NCBI RefSeq assembly: GCF_000017565.1
Contig: NC_009719.1
Span: forward strand, 3,850,746 to 3,914,745
Direction of reading: 5' to 3'
DNA from: Parvibaculum lavamentivorans DS-1
Lineage (GTDB): Bacteria > Pseudomonadota > Alphaproteobacteria > Parvibaculales > Parvibaculaceae
DNA length: 64,000 nucleotides
Below, piece after piece: positions 37,812 through 46,942 of this stretch. The position numbers were made by a program, and so were the translations under genes. The stretch's first letter is position 1. Each line of letters begins with the position of its first letter. The notes under the pieces are model-generated. The model made no database searches. It saw only the letters and a program-made list of their open reading frames with translations, and was not told where the DNA came from.

Positions 37812-39998
37812 ATGTTTAAAATCACACGCGAAGAAATTGAATGGGGCGGCCGTACGCTCGTCCTCGAAACGGGCAAGATCGCCCGTCAGGCCGATGGCGC
37901 GGTTCTCGCGACCTACGGCGACACCACCGTTCTCGCCACCGTTGTTGGCGAACGCAAGCCGAAGCCCGGCCTCGATTTCTTCCCCCTGACCGTGAATTAT
38001 CAGGAAAAGACCTATGCCGCGGGCAAGATTCCCGGCGGCTTCTTCAAGCGTGAAGGCCGTCCGAGCGAAAAGGAAACGCTCGTCTCCCGCCTGATCGACC
38101 GTCCGATCCGTCCGCTCTTCATCAAGGGCTTCAAGAACGAAACCCAAGTGATCGCCACCGTCGTCAGCCACGACATGGAAAACGATCCCGACATCGTCGC
38201 CATGATCGCGGTCTCCGCCGCGCTCACCATTTCCGGCCTGCCTTTCCTTGGGCCCATCGGCGCCGCGCGCGTCGGCTATATCGGCGGTGAGTACAAGCTC
38301 AACCCGATGATCGACGAGATGCCCGAAAGCGCGCTCGACCTCGTGGTCGCCGGCACCGCCGACGCCGTGATGATGGTGGAATCGGAAGCGAAGGAACTTT
38401 CCGAAGACATCATGCTCGGCGCCGTCATGTTCGGCCACAAGGAATTCCAGCCGGTGATCGACATGATCATCCGCATGGCCGAGAAATGCGCGAAGGAGCC
38501 GCGCGCCATCGACGTGAAGGACAATTCCGAACTCGTCGCCAAGGTGCGTGAGCTGGCCGAAAGCGATGTCCGCGCCGCTTATGGCCTGAAGGACAAGGGC
38601 CAGCGTCACGAGGCGCTCGCCGCCGCGAAGGACAAGGTGAAATCCGCCCTCTGCAATCCGGAAGATCCGAACGCCGTTTCGGAAACGGATGTCGGCGGCG
38701 TCTTCAAGAGCATCGAAAGCGACGTCGTCCGCAACTCGATCCTCGACACGAAAAGCCGCATCGATGGCCGCGATCTCGAAACCGTTCGCCCCATCGTCTC
38801 GGAAGTGGGCGTGCTCCCGCGCACGCATGGTTCGGCGCTCTTCACGCGCGGCGAAACGCAGGCCCTCGTGGTGGCGACGCTCGGCACCGGCGATGACGAG
38901 CAGTTCATCGACGCGCTGGAAGGCACCTACAAGGAAAACTTCCTGCTGCACTACAACTTCCCGCCCTTCTCCGTCGGCGAGACGGGCCGCGTCGGCTTCA
39001 CCGGCCGCCGCGAAGTCGGTCACGGCAAGCTCGCCTGGCGCGCGCTCCGTGCGGTGCTTCCGCCCAAGACCGAGTTCCCCTACACGCTGCGCCTCGTCTC
39101 GGAAATCACCGAGTCGAACGGTTCCTCCTCGATGGCAACCGTTTGCGGCTCCTCGCTCGCGATGATGGATGCGGGTGTGCCGCTGAAGCGCGCCGTCGCC
39201 GGCATCGCCATGGGCCTCATCCTCGAAGGTGAGCGTTTCGCCGTTCTGTCGGACATCCTCGGCGACGAGGATCACCTCGGCGACATGGACTTCAAGGTGG
39301 CGGGCACGCAGGAAGGCGTGACCTCGCTCCAGATGGACATCAAGATCACCGGCATCAACGAGCGCATCATGAAGCAGGCCCTCGCCCAGGCGAAGGGCGG
39401 CCGCTTGCATATTCTCGGCGAGATGGCGAAAGCTCTCGACACGGCCCGCCCCGAAATGGGCGAATACGCGCCGCGTATCGAAGTGATCACCGTGCCGACC
39501 GACAAGATCCGTGAAGTCATCGGCACGGGCGGCAAGGTCATCCGCGAGATCGTGGAAAAGACGGGCGCCAAGGTCGACATTTCCGACGACGGCACCATCA
39601 AGGTCGCCTCGTCCGACGGCGAGTCGATCCGCAAGGCGATCGCCTGGATTCAGGGCATTGTCGCCGAGCCGGAAGTCGGCAAGATCTATGAGGGCACGGT
39701 CGTGAAGGCGGTCGATTTCGGCGCCTTCGTGAACTTCTTCGGCCCGCGCGACGGTCTCGTGCACATCTCGCAGATGGCGCCGACCCGCGTGGAGCAGGTC
39801 TCCGATGTCGTCAAGGAAGGCGACAAGGTCAAGGTCAAGCTCCTGGGCTTCGATGATCGCGGCAAGGTCCGCCTGTCGATGAAGCATGTGAACCAGGAAA
39901 CCGGCGAAGAGATCGTCTACGAAAACGAGCCCGCCGAGCAGCCCCGCGAAAAGCGCGAAGGCGGCGGTGGTCGCGGTCGCCGTCGCGAACGCGACTGA
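37812..39998 (+). CDS. pnp: Polyribonucleotide nucleotidyltransferase (PNPase)
   Basis: 728-residue phosphorolytic 3'-5' exoribonuclease. Two RNase PH domains (first from [24 protein letters not shown] in parts; second with [19 protein letters not shown] and the catalytic [20 protein letters not shown] in parts) flank a helical domain. A KH domain ([12 protein letters not shown]) and an S1 domain ([19 protein letters not shown]) follow, and the tail is Arg/Gly-rich ([12 protein letters not shown]). It degrades mRNA, often with RNase E. Start ATG 37812 follows AGGAAACCG. Confidence 0.97.
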   Translation: MFKITREEIEWGGRTLVLETGKIARQADGAVLATYGDTTVLATVVGERKPKPGLDFFPLTVNYQEKTYAAGKIPGGFFKREGRPSEKETLVSRLIDRPIRPLFIKGFKNETQVIATVVSHDMENDPDIVAMIAVSAALTISGLPFLGPIGAARVGYIGGEYKLNPMIDEMPESALDLVVAGTADAVMMVESEAKELSEDIMLGAVMFGHKEFQPVIDMIIRMAEKCAKEPRAIDVKDNSELVAKVRELAESDVRAAYGLKDKGQRHEALAAAKDKVKSALCNPEDPNAVSETDVGGVFKSIESDVVRNSILDTKSRIDGRDLETVRPIVSEVGVLPRTHGSALFTRGETQALVVATLGTGDDEQFIDALEGTYKENFLLHYNFPPFSVGETGRVGFTGRREVGHGKLAWRALRAVLPPKTEFPYTLRLVSEITESNGSSSMATVCGSSLAMMDAGVPLKRAVAGIAMGLILEGERFAVLSDILGDEDHLGDMDFKVAGTQEGVTSLQMDIKITGINERIMKQALAQAKGGRLHILGEMAKALDTARPEMGEYAPRIEVITVPTDKIREVIGTGGKVIREIVEKTGAKVDISDDGTIKVASSDGESIRKAIAWIQGIVAEPEVGKIYEGTVVKAVDFGAFVNFFGPRDGLVHISQMAPTRVEQVSDVVKEGDKVKVKLLGFDDRGKVRLSMKHVNQETGEEIVYENEPAEQPREKREGGGGRGRRRERD

Positions 39999-40025
39999 CG
40001 TCTCGTCGCAATAAAGCTAGGATTG

Positions 40026-40053
40026 CGGGGTCAGCTCATGCTGGCCCCGTTTT
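40026..40053 (+). terminator. Rho-independent terminator after pnp
   Basis: CGGGGTCAGC-TCAT-GCTGGCCCCG (one wobble pair) is followed by TTTTCTTTT. It closes the long rimP-pnp transcription unit. Confidence 0.85.
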
Positions 40054-40069
40054 CTTTTGGAGACCCCGC

Positions 40070-40693
40070 ATGCGCCGACCCGCCGCTCTCGCCGCCGCTC
40101 TCTTCCTCTTCGCCGCTCCCGCCCTCGCCGATGAAGCGCCCGCCAATGGCTGGCAAGCGCAAGTGACGGCGCATGATCGCGACCGGCTGGAGCGATACGA
40201 GGATGCGGTAACGAAAGGCATGATGGAGTCCCGCGTCGCCGGCGAGGAACACGGCACCTACAATGAACTCGTGAGCATCATGGAAGGCGAGACCGTCGCC
40301 GCCGATCCCGAAAGGCTGAAAGGCGACTGGAACTGCCGCACCATCAAGGCGGGCGGCCCCTTCGCGGGCTTCGTCGTCTATGGCTGGTTCCGCTGCGAGG
40401 TCGTGGAAAGGGACGGCCGCCTCTTCTTCGAAAAGCGCACCGGCTCGCAGCGCCAGTCCGGCTTCCTTTACGAGCGCGACGAAAAAAGCTGGGTCCTGCT
40501 CGCCGCGCCGAATGAGGGCCACTCCGGTCCCATCCGCGCGTATTCGGGCCCCGAAGGTGGCGTCACCGATCCGCAAATGATCGACCAGCCCGCCATCGTC
40601 TCCCTCCTCGAAGACGGCCGCGCCCGCGCGGTCTTCCCCTGGCCGGAGTTGGAATCAACCTTCAACGTGCTGGAAATGACGCGGCGAAAATAA
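40070..40693 (+). CDS. Secreted DUF4893-type protein
   Basis: 207-residue exported protein of unknown function. A signal peptide (RRPAALAAALFLFAAPALA, cleavage near residue 21) precedes a globular domain with the conserved core GDWNCRTIKAGG and YGWFRCEV, which I associate with DUF4893. The two Cys in these motifs could form a disulfide. GGAGACC precedes the ATG. It lies just after the pnp terminator and is convergent with fabI (6-base gap). Confidence 0.75.
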   Translation: MRRPAALAAALFLFAAPALADEAPANGWQAQVTAHDRDRLERYEDAVTKGMMESRVAGEEHGTYNELVSIMEGETVAADPERLKGDWNCRTIKAGGPFAGFVVYGWFRCEVVERDGRLFFEKRTGSQRQSGFLYERDEKSWVLLAAPNEGHSGPIRAYSGPEGGVTDPQMIDQPAIVSLLEDGRARAVFPWPELESTFNVLEMTRRK

Positions 40694-40699
40694 TGGGCC

Positions 40700-41566
40700 T
40701 CAGCCCTCGCCGCCCTCCGGCTGGCTCGCCTTCAGCTCTTCCGCGCGCGGCAATCCGATGATGTTGTAGCCGCCATCGACATGATGCACCTCGCCGGAAA
40801 CCCGCGCCGAAAGATCGGAGAGCAGGTAAAGCCCGGCGCCGCCCACATGGTCGAGCTCGATCGATTCCTTGATCGGCGCATGTGTCTTGTTCCACTTGAA
40901 CACGAACCGCGCATCGCCGACCGCCGAGCCCGCAAGTGTGCGCATCGGACCTGCCGAAATCGCGTTGACGCGAATGCCGTGCCGGCCGAGATCGACCGCG
41001 AGATAGCGCACGCTCGCCTCGAGCGCGGCCTTCGCCACGCCCATCACATTGTAGTTCGGCATGACGCGCGTCGAGCCGCCATAGGTCAGCGTCACCATCG
41101 AGCCGCCCCGCGTCATCAGCTTTGCCGCGCGCCGCGCCACATCGGTGAAGGAGAAGCAGGAAATATCCATCGTGCGCAGGAAGTTTTCCCGCGTCGTGTC
41201 GACATAGCGGCCCTTGAGCTCGTTCTTGTCGGAATGCGCGATGGCGTGAACCACGAAGTCGAGCACGCCCCATTCCTTCTCCAGCGTCTCGAAAGCCGCA
41301 TCGAGGCTCGCCGGGTCCGTCACGTCGCAAGGCAGCAGCAGCTTCGAGCCGGCGGATGCCGCCAGCGGCTTCACGCGCCGTCCGAAGCTTTCGCCCTGAT
41401 AGGTGAAGGCGAGTTCCGCGCCATGTGCCGCCAGCGCCCGCGCAATGCCCCAGGCGATCGAGTGATCGTTCGCCACACCCATGATAAGGCCGCGCCGGCC
41501 CTTCATCAGCGGCCCTGTCAGCACCAATGCGCCTTCGCCCGCCTTCTCTCCGCCAGAACCATGCAT
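40700..41566 (-). CDS. fabI: Enoyl-[acyl-carrier-protein] reductase (NADH), FabI
   Basis: FabI carries out the last step of each fatty-acid elongation cycle and is the triclosan target. The 288-residue SDR-like enzyme has GRRGLIMGVANDHSIAWGIA (in parts) as cofactor loop, HAIAHSDK, and the catalytic pair Tyr172 and Lys179 in NYNVMGVAKAALEA. ATG 41566 is used; TTG 41584 would add six residues. It is the last gene of the fabA-fabB-fabI operon, 69 bases after fabB. Close paralogues exist in some genomes, but the operon supports the main FabI role. Confidence 0.94.
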   Translation of the reverse strand: MHGSGGEKAGEGALVLTGPLMKGRRGLIMGVANDHSIAWGIARALAAHGAELAFTYQGESFGRRVKPLAASAGSKLLLPCDVTDPASLDAAFETLEKEWGVLDFVVHAIAHSDKNELKGRYVDTTRENFLRTMDISCFSFTDVARRAAKLMTRGGSMVTLTYGGSTRVMPNYNVMGVAKAALEASVRYLAVDLGRHGIRVNAISAGPMRTLAGSAVGDARFVFKWNKTHAPIKESIELDHVGGAGLYLLSDLSARVSGEVHHVDGGYNIIGLPRAEELKASQPEGGEG

Positions 41567-41635
41567 GCGTGTCTCGCTTCCCAATTGTTCAGCCCCGCTT
41601 CCGGCACCGCCGGTCCCGTTCCCCTCGGGCTGCGT

Positions 41636-42862
41636 TCACCCGTTATAGCGTTGCAGTGCCAGCGTCGCGTTGGTGCCGCCGAAACCGAAACTGTTCGAGA
41701 TCGCGAGATTGATGTCGGCATTGTCGATGCGCGTCCGCGCAATGTTGGCGTCGGCGACCGCCGGGTCGATCTCGTCGATATTGGCGCTCGCCGCTATGAA
41801 GCCGGACTGCATCATCAGCAGCGTGTAGATGGCTTCGTGAACGCCCGCCGCGCCCTGTGCGTGGCCGGTCAGCGATTTCGTGGCGCTGATCGGCGGCATG
41901 TCGGCGCCGAAGACTTCGCGGATCGCGTTGATCTCGGGAATGTCGCCCACAGGCGTCGATGTCGCATGCGGGTTGATGTAGTCGACTTTCTCTTTGACGT
42001 TCTGCAGCGCCATCTTCATGCAGCGCACCGCGCCTTCGCCGGAAGGGGCCACCATGTCGGCGCCGTCCGCCGTCGCGCCATAGCCGACGATCTCGGCATA
42101 GATCTTCGCGCCGCGCGCCTTCGCGTGTTCGAGCTCTTCCAGCACGAGAATGCCGCCGCCGCCGGTGATGACGAAGCCGTCGCGGTCCTTGTCATAGGCG
42201 CGGCTCGCCTTTTCCGGCGTGTCGTTCCGCTTCGCCGACATCGCGCCCATCGCGTCGAAGAGCACCGACAATGTCCAGTCGAGTTCCTCGCCGCCGCCGG
42301 CAAACATCACGTCCTGCTTGCCCCACTGTATCATCTCGGCCGCATTGCCGATGCAGTTCGCCGAGGTCGAGCAGGCCGAGCTGATGGAGTAGTTGACGCC
42401 CTTGGTCTTGTACCAGGTCGAAAGATTGGCCGAGCAGGTCGAGGACATCGCCTTCGGCACCGCGAAGGGGCCGACTTTCTTCGGGCCTTTCACGGGCTCC
42501 GTGCGCGCCATGTCGGCGGCGGCGACGATCGCCTTGGTCGAAGGTCCGCCCGAACCGACGATGAGCCCCGTGCGCGGGTTGCTCACATCGCTTTCCTCGA
42601 GCCCCGCATCGCGGATCGCCTGTTCCATCGCGATCCAGGCATAGGCCGCGCCATCGCCCATGAAGCGCCGCGCGCGCCGGTCCACCGCCTCGTCGAGATT
42701 GATCTTCAGGCTGCCATGCACCTGGCTCCTGAACCCCATCTCCGCATAGGTATCGGCTCTCACGATGCCGGATTTGCCTTCACGCAGGCTCCCGACGACT
42801 TCTTGAGTGTTGTTTCCGATGCTGGAAACGATGCCCATGCCTGTGACGACGACTCGCCTCAT
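41636..42862 (-). CDS. fabB: 3-oxoacyl-[acyl-carrier-protein] synthase I, FabB
   Basis: 408-residue condensing enzyme needed to elongate unsaturated acyl chains. It has the family start [17 protein letters not shown], the nucleophile Cys164 in [10 protein letters not shown], and the catalytic histidines in [11 protein letters not shown] and [20 protein letters not shown] precedes ATG 42862. Its position directly after fabA identifies it as FabB rather than FabF. Confidence 0.95.
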   Translation of the reverse strand: MRRVVVTGMGIVSSIGNNTQEVVGSLREGKSGIVRADTYAEMGFRSQVHGSLKINLDEAVDRRARRFMGDGAAYAWIAMEQAIRDAGLEESDVSNPRTGLIVGSGGPSTKAIVAAADMARTEPVKGPKKVGPFAVPKAMSSTCSANLSTWYKTKGVNYSISSACSTSANCIGNAAEMIQWGKQDVMFAGGGEELDWTLSVLFDAMGAMSAKRNDTPEKASRAYDKDRDGFVITGGGGILVLEELEHAKARGAKIYAEIVGYGATADGADMVAPSGEGAVRCMKMALQNVKEKVDYINPHATSTPVGDIPEINAIREVFGADMPPISATKSLTGHAQGAAGVHEAIYTLLMMQSGFIAASANIDEIDPAVADANIARTRIDNADINLAISNSFGFGGTNATLALQRYNG

Positions 42863-42948
42863 GGCAGCCTCTCTTTCACTGCGGATCAATTACCTGCACG
42901 CTGATGGAAATCATGTGCGTTGCGTTGTTCTCTCGGGCCGTCCGGTTC

Positions 42949-43467
42949 TCAGGCGGCTTGTTCTTCCGTCTGCAGCCCGACCTTCATGTCGGTGATCGTA
43001 AACGCCAGTTCGCCATCCGCCAGAATAGTGCAATCGGCAACGCCGACCACGAGACGGCGGTTCACCACGCGCTTCAGCTGAATGATGTATTCGATCTTTT
43101 TGACCGCGGGCGTCACCATCGCGGAAAACTTCACCTCGCCCACGCCGACCGCGCGGCCCTTGCCCTTGCCGCCGATCCAGCCGAGAAAAAATCCGAGAAG
43201 CTGCCACGCGCCGTCAAGGCCGAGGCAGCCCGGCATGATCGGGTCGCCCTCGAAATGGCAGGGGAAGAACCAGAGCTCCGGCTTGATGTCGAATTCGGCT
43301 TTGATGAGGCCCTTGCCGTGTTCGCCGCCCTCATCCGAAATATGCGTGATGCGGTCGATCATCAGCATTGGCGGCAGCGGCAACTGGGCATTGCCGGGTC
43401 CGAACAGGCGGCCATGCGCGCATTCGAGAAGGTCGTCCAGGGAGTAAGCCGATTTCCGTTCCGCCAT
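42949..43467 (-). CDS. fabA: 3-hydroxydecanoyl-ACP dehydratase/isomerase FabA
   Basis: 172-residue hot-dog-fold enzyme that introduces the double bond in anaerobic unsaturated fatty acid synthesis. The active-site His lies in [22 protein letters not shown] (in parts), together with the Asp of LGLDGAW. ATG 43467 gives the normal length (E. coli 172). First gene of fabA-fabB-fabI and divergent from irr across 279 bases. Confidence 0.96.
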   Translation of the reverse strand: MAERKSAYSLDDLLECAHGRLFGPGNAQLPLPPMLMIDRITHISDEGGEHGKGLIKAEFDIKPELWFFPCHFEGDPIMPGCLGLDGAWQLLGFFLGWIGGKGKGRAVGVGEVKFSAMVTPAVKKIEYIIQLKRVVNRRLVVGVADCTILADGELAFTITDMKVGLQTEEQAA

Positions 43468-43652
43468 TGTCGTCCGCTCAAAAATGGCCCGCTTGCCGCC
43501 CCTTGCCCGGGCCGGTCCGGTGCCGTCCTCGCTCCGCGGCGCTCGCGCCGCTCCCGCTTCCTCGCTCAGCTTGGCTTGGTAACACACCCTTGGGCCGCCG
43601 CAAACCCTTGCCTTACGGGCATTTAGCGCCCTTTCCGCCCGCCGTCGAGCCC

Positions 43653-43682
43653 TTGACAAATGCATGACAGGGACACTATCTA
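43653..43682 (+). promoter_or_regulatory. Promoter of irr
   Basis: TTGACA (43653-43658) and TATCTA (43677-43682) are separated by 18 bases. The palindrome at 43686-43704 begins just after the -10 box, so a protein bound there would block initiation. Confidence 0.6.
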
Positions 43683-43685
43683 TCT

Positions 43686-43704
43686 GTTTGTAACGATTAC
43701 AAAC
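43686..43704. promoter_or_regulatory. Operator palindrome in front of irr
   Basis: GTTTGTAA-CGA-TTACAAAC is a perfect 8-3-8 inverted repeat. Its geometry equals that of the rhizobial Irr box (TTTAGAA-N3-TTCTAAA), with two differing positions per arm. It lies at the expected transcription start of irr, suggesting autoregulation. Confidence 0.6.
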
Positions 43705-43746
43705 TGCACTCCGTATTCCGTAGCGGAAGGCAAAACCCAGAGGGAT

Positions 43747-44178
43747 ATGTTGGTGACGCAGGAACGCCCCTACGCACAGACACTGACCAGGCTGCGGGAA
43801 GCAGGGCTCCGCCCCACGCGCCAGCGGCTGGCTCTGGGCCGCATCTTGTTCGATGGCGGTGATCGCCATGTCACGGCCGAAGCCCTCCATGAGGAAGCGC
43901 AGAAGGCCGGCGTCAGCGTTTCCCTCGCCACGGTCTACAACACGCTGCACCAGTTCACCGGCGCGGGCCTCCTGCGCGAAGTGGTGGTGGACAGCGCGCG
44001 GACCTATTTCGACACCAATATCGACGACCACCATCACTTCTTCATCGAGAAGGATGGCGCGCTGATGGATATTGCGGGCACCGATGTCACCATCGGCAAG
44101 CTCCCGGCCGCGCCGGAAGGCATGGACATCGCCCGCGTCGATGTCATCGTCCGCCTGCATGACCGGCCCAAAGGCTGA
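43747..44178 (+). CDS. irr: Iron response regulator Irr (Fur superfamily)
   Basis: 143-residue Fur-like regulator. The winged helix ([16 protein letters not shown], then [19 protein letters not shown] in parts) is followed by the HHH motif at residues 95-97 (DDHHHFFIE), the heme-responsive signature of Irr. The N-terminal Cys-Pro heme regulatory motif of Bradyrhizobium Irr is absent, as in most Irr proteins. Irr represses or activates iron genes when heme is scarce. ATG 43747 is chosen; TTG 43750 or GTG 43753 have better spacing to GAGGG. Position next to fabA and rubrerythrin is noteworthy. Confidence 0.9.
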   Translation: MLVTQERPYAQTLTRLREAGLRPTRQRLALGRILFDGGDRHVTAEALHEEAQKAGVSVSLATVYNTLHQFTGAGLLREVVVDSARTYFDTNIDDHHHFFIEKDGALMDIAGTDVTIGKLPAAPEGMDIARVDVIVRLHDRPKG

Positions 44179-44234
44179 TCCTGCCAGCGCGAGACTTGAG
44201 AATTCCTCGCAAAAACAATAACTAAAATGTTTGT

Positions 44235-44249
44235 TTGGAATATATCCAA
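44235..44249. promoter_or_regulatory. Operator-like palindrome before the rubrerythrin promoter
   Basis: TTGGA-ATATA-TCCAA lies just upstream of the -35 box at 44254. An adjacent AT-rich stretch (44214-44250) contrasts with the surroundings. It is a candidate site for Irr or another iron/peroxide regulator. Confidence 0.45.
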
Positions 44250-44253
44250 TCTG

Positions 44254-44282
44254 TTGACCGCTCCGGTTAACGGTCCTAGAAT
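44254..44282 (+). promoter_or_regulatory. Sigma-70-type promoter of the rubrerythrin operon
   Basis: TTGACC (44254-44259) and TAGAAT (44277-44282) are separated by exactly 17 bases. This implies a leader of about 150 bases before the rubrerythrin ATG. Confidence 0.65.
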
Positions 44283-44438
44283 CCTGTCCAACCTCCTGTA
44301 ATCGCCCTTTCCCAAAGGGTGGCGGGAAGCGCCGGAAGGGCTTTTCAGCCTCGCCGGCGCGCGGCCTTGGGCGCCTCAGGGCAGGCGCCGGGCCCGGTTT
44401 CTAGTGATCGTCAAACGCACAAGGTGAGGAGCAACATC

Positions 44439-44861
44439 ATGGCATCGCTTTCCGGTTCCAAGACCTGGGAAAATCTCAAAGAAGCGTTCGCCGGCGAAAG
44501 CCAGGCCAACCGCCGCTATCTCTATTTCGCGCAGAAGGCCGACGTCGAAGGCTTCAACGATGTCGCCGCCGTGTTCCGTTCGACCGCCGAAGGCGAGACG
44601 GGCCATGCGCATGGCCATCTCGAATTCCTCGAGGAAGTCGGCGATCCGGCGACGGGCGAGCCCATCGGCGCCACCGACAAGAACCTCAAGGCCGCCATCG
44701 CGGGCGAAACCCACGAATACACCGACATGTATCCGGGCATGGCGCGCACCGCGCGCGATGAGGGCTTCGACGAAATCGCCGACTGGTTTGAAACGCTCGC
44801 CAAGGCCGAAAAGAGCCATGCCGGACGTTTCCAGAAGGCGCTGGACAGCCTCGGCAGCTAA
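44439..44861 (+). CDS. Rubrerythrin-type diiron peroxidase lacking the rubredoxin domain
   Basis: 140-residue four-helix diiron protein. Ligand segments are [20 protein letters not shown] (in parts), [13 protein letters not shown], the second [16 protein letters not shown] and the closing AEKSHAGRF, giving the paired ExxH/ E ligands. Classical rubrerythrins add a C-terminal Cys4 rubredoxin domain (about 190 residues in total); here no cysteine pair exists, so electrons must come from a partner. The two downstream genes are obvious candidates. GAGGAGCAAC precedes the ATG. It detoxifies hydrogen peroxide in anaerobes; in aerobes it may also protect iron enzymes. Confidence 0.9.
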   Translation: MASLSGSKTWENLKEAFAGESQANRRYLYFAQKADVEGFNDVAAVFRSTAEGETGHAHGHLEFLEEVGDPATGEPIGATDKNLKAAIAGETHEYTDMYPGMARTARDEGFDEIADWFETLAKAEKSHAGRFQKALDSLGS

Positions 44862-44888
44862 TATCGCTGCAGCCGCAAATATCGCATA

Positions 44889-44912
44889 GCCGGAGAGGTT
44901 CGCCTCTCCGGC
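44889..44912 (+). terminator. Intercistronic UUCG hairpin after rubrerythrin
   Basis: GCCGGAGAGG-TTCG-CCTCTCCGGC is a perfect 10-bp stem with an exceptionally stable UUCG loop. No T-run follows. It probably protects the rubrerythrin mRNA 3' end or partly terminates, lowering expression of the two downstream genes. Confidence 0.65.
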
Positions 44913-44954
44913 CGCGCATTTCCGTCCCGTCACCCGCCCGGAGATTTGCAGCCA

Positions 44955-46325
44955 ATGAGCAGCCCGACAGAAGGCAGCCCGAAAGAGGGAAGCACCGAAG
45001 CCCCGATCCGTCATCCGATCGAGTGGCGCAACCCGGACTTCTACGACGCCGAAAAGATCGATGCCGAAATGCGCCGCATCTTCGACATCTGCCACGGCTG
45101 CCGCCGCTGCTTCAATCTCTGCGACAGTTTCCCTCGCCTCTTCGATCTGATCGACGAGAGCCCGACCGGCGAACTCGACGAGGTGAAGTCATCCGACTTC
45201 GGTCCCGTCGTCGAGGCCTGCACGCTCTGCGACATGTGCTACATGACGAAGTGCCCCTATGTGCCGCCGCATGAATTCAATCTCGACTTCCCGCATCTGA
45301 TGTTGCGCTACCGCGCGGCGGAAGGAAAAGAGAAGCAAGGCTTCCCCTTCGTGCAGGCGCAGCTCGCGCAGACGGACCGCAACGGCAAGCTCGCCCAGCC
45401 CGTCGCCCCGCTTGCGAATTGGGGCTCCTCCCGCGCGAACAAGCTGACGCGCCCCGTCCTCGAAGCCGTCGCGGGCATCGACCGCCGCGCCGAGCTGCCG
45501 AAATTTCACGGGCAAACATTCACCATGCGCGCGAAGAAGCAGGACAAGGAAGGCCTGTCCGCGCCGAAGCCCGCGCCCGCGAGCGGCCGCAAGGCCGTCC
45601 TCTTCGCCACCTGCTTCGTCAACTACAATAATCCGGGCGTCGGCGAAGCCGCACGCCTTGTCCTCGCGCATAATGGCGTCGAGACCGAAGTCGCCTATCC
45701 CGGCTGCTGCGGCATGCCCTTCCTCGAACAGGGCAACATCGAAAAAGTTGCCGCCCAGGCGGAGAAGGTCGCGAAGGACATGTGCGCCTGGATCGACAAG
45801 GGCTACGACATCATCACGCTCACCGCTTCCTGCGGCCTGATGTTCAAATTCGAATGGCCGCTCATCCTGCCCGAAAACGAAGACGTGATGCGCCTCTCCG
45901 CCGCCACCCGCGACATCGACGAATATGTCGTCGACATCGCGAAGAAGGAGGGTCTCGCCGCCGGCCTCCGCCCGGTCGAGGGTGGCGTCACCGCCCATCT
46001 CGCCTGCCATGCCCGCGCGCAGAACATGGGCGCGAAATCGGCCGAGATGATGCGCCTCATCCCCGAGCTCAAGCTCGATGTCGTCGAGCGATGCTCCGGC
46101 CACGGAGGAACTTTCGGCGTCATGAAGGAAACCTTCGATGTCGCCATGAAGGTCGGCAAGACCGCGTCGCGCAATGTCGCGAAAACCGGCAACAAATATG
46201 TAACCTCCGATTGCCCGCTCGCCGCCAAGCATCTCACCCACGAAATCGAAACCATGGGCGAGCCGCAATTGCCGCAGGCGAGCCATCCGATCGAGATCAT
46301 GGCGCGCGCCTGGGGGCTTATCTGA
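44955..46325 (+). CDS. CCG-domain iron-sulfur oxidoreductase (GlpC/HdrD-like)
   Basis: 456-residue protein with two ferredoxin-type [4Fe-4S] motifs (CHGCRRCFNLC and CTLCDMCYMTKCP) and two cysteine-rich CCG domains. The first CCG is canonical (YPGCCGMPFLEQG); the second reads ERCSGHGGTFG, so CCG is replaced by CSG. Such proteins pass electrons between quinone or flavin donors and thiol or iron partners. Sandwiched between rubrerythrin and DUF3501 genes, it may supply electrons to the rubredoxin-less rubrerythrin. ATG 44955 lies 11 bases after GGAG; TTG 44946 is an alternative. No transmembrane helix is visible. Confidence 0.88.
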   Translation: MSSPTEGSPKEGSTEAPIRHPIEWRNPDFYDAEKIDAEMRRIFDICHGCRRCFNLCDSFPRLFDLIDESPTGELDEVKSSDFGPVVEACTLCDMCYMTKCPYVPPHEFNLDFPHLMLRYRAAEGKEKQGFPFVQAQLAQTDRNGKLAQPVAPLANWGSSRANKLTRPVLEAVAGIDRRAELPKFHGQTFTMRAKKQDKEGLSAPKPAPASGRKAVLFATCFVNYNNPGVGEAARLVLAHNGVETEVAYPGCCGMPFLEQGNIEKVAAQAEKVAKDMCAWIDKGYDIITLTASCGLMFKFEWPLILPENEDVMRLSAATRDIDEYVVDIAKKEGLAAGLRPVEGGVTAHLACHARAQNMGAKSAEMMRLIPELKLDVVERCSGHGGTFGVMKETFDVAMKVGKTASRNVAKTGNKYVTSDCPLAAKHLTHEIETMGEPQLPQASHPIEIMARAWGLI

Positions 46326-46342
46326 TCCGAAAGGCTCATGAG

Positions 46343-46936
46343 ATGACTGCAATGAAAAAAGAAATCACCCCCGCCGACATTCTCCCCTACGAAACCTACG
46401 CGAAGGAGCGGAAAGAGCGCCGCACCGCGATCACCGCGCTGAAGAAGAACCGCCGCGTCGAAGTCGGGCCCCACGCCACTTTCTATTTCGAGAATTACGA
46501 CACGATGTTCCAGCAGATCCAGGAAATGCTGCACATCGAAAAAGGCGGCGCAGAGCAGCTCGAGGATGAACTGCGCGCCTACAACCCGCTGATCCCGCAA
46601 GGCAGCGAACTCGTCGCCACCATCATGTTCGAGATCAATGACGAGGTCCGCCGCGACCGCTTCCTGCGCTCCATCACCTGGGTCGAAAAACATCTTTTCA
46701 TCGATGTCGGCGGCGAGAAGGTTCCGGGCGAAGCCGAAACCGACGTCGAGCGCACGAAAGCCGACGGCAAGACGTCATCCGTCCACTTCGTCCATTTCCG
46801 CTTCACGCCCGGCCAGATCGCGAAATTCCGGGATCCCGCCACCCAGGTCCTCGCCGTCATCGCGCATGAGAACTACCACCACATGGCCGTCCTCCCGCCC
46901 GCGGTGAAAGAGGCGCTCGCGATGGACTTCGCCTGA
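46343..46936 (+). CDS. DUF3501 family protein
   Basis: 197-residue protein of the uncharacterised DUF3501 family (from recollection). Conserved-looking segments are ITPADILPYETYAKERKERR, EVGPHATFYFENYDTMFQQIQEML (in parts) and FVHFRFTPGQIAKF. It is predicted cytoplasmic. It follows the CCG protein by 17 bases and is convergent with the sulfatase gene (six-base gap). DUF3501, CCG and rubrerythrin genes recur together, so it likely belongs to the same redox complex. Confidence 0.82.
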   Translation: MTAMKKEITPADILPYETYAKERKERRTAITALKKNRRVEVGPHATFYFENYDTMFQQIQEMLHIEKGGAEQLEDELRAYNPLIPQGSELVATIMFEINDEVRRDRFLRSITWVEKHLFIDVGGEKVPGEAETDVERTKADGKTSSVHFVHFRFTPGQIAKFRDPATQVLAVIAHENYHHMAVLPPAVKEALAMDFA

Positions 46937-46942
46937 AGCCTG

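Noticed and set aside
37619..37819. 66-codon frame in the rpsO-pnp spacer
   Set aside because: No ribosome site, basic low-complexity product, and overlaps the pnp start; better explained as leader RNA.
37590..39887. 765-codon antisense frame opposite pnp
   Set aside because: Same reason: shadow of a strongly conserved gene.
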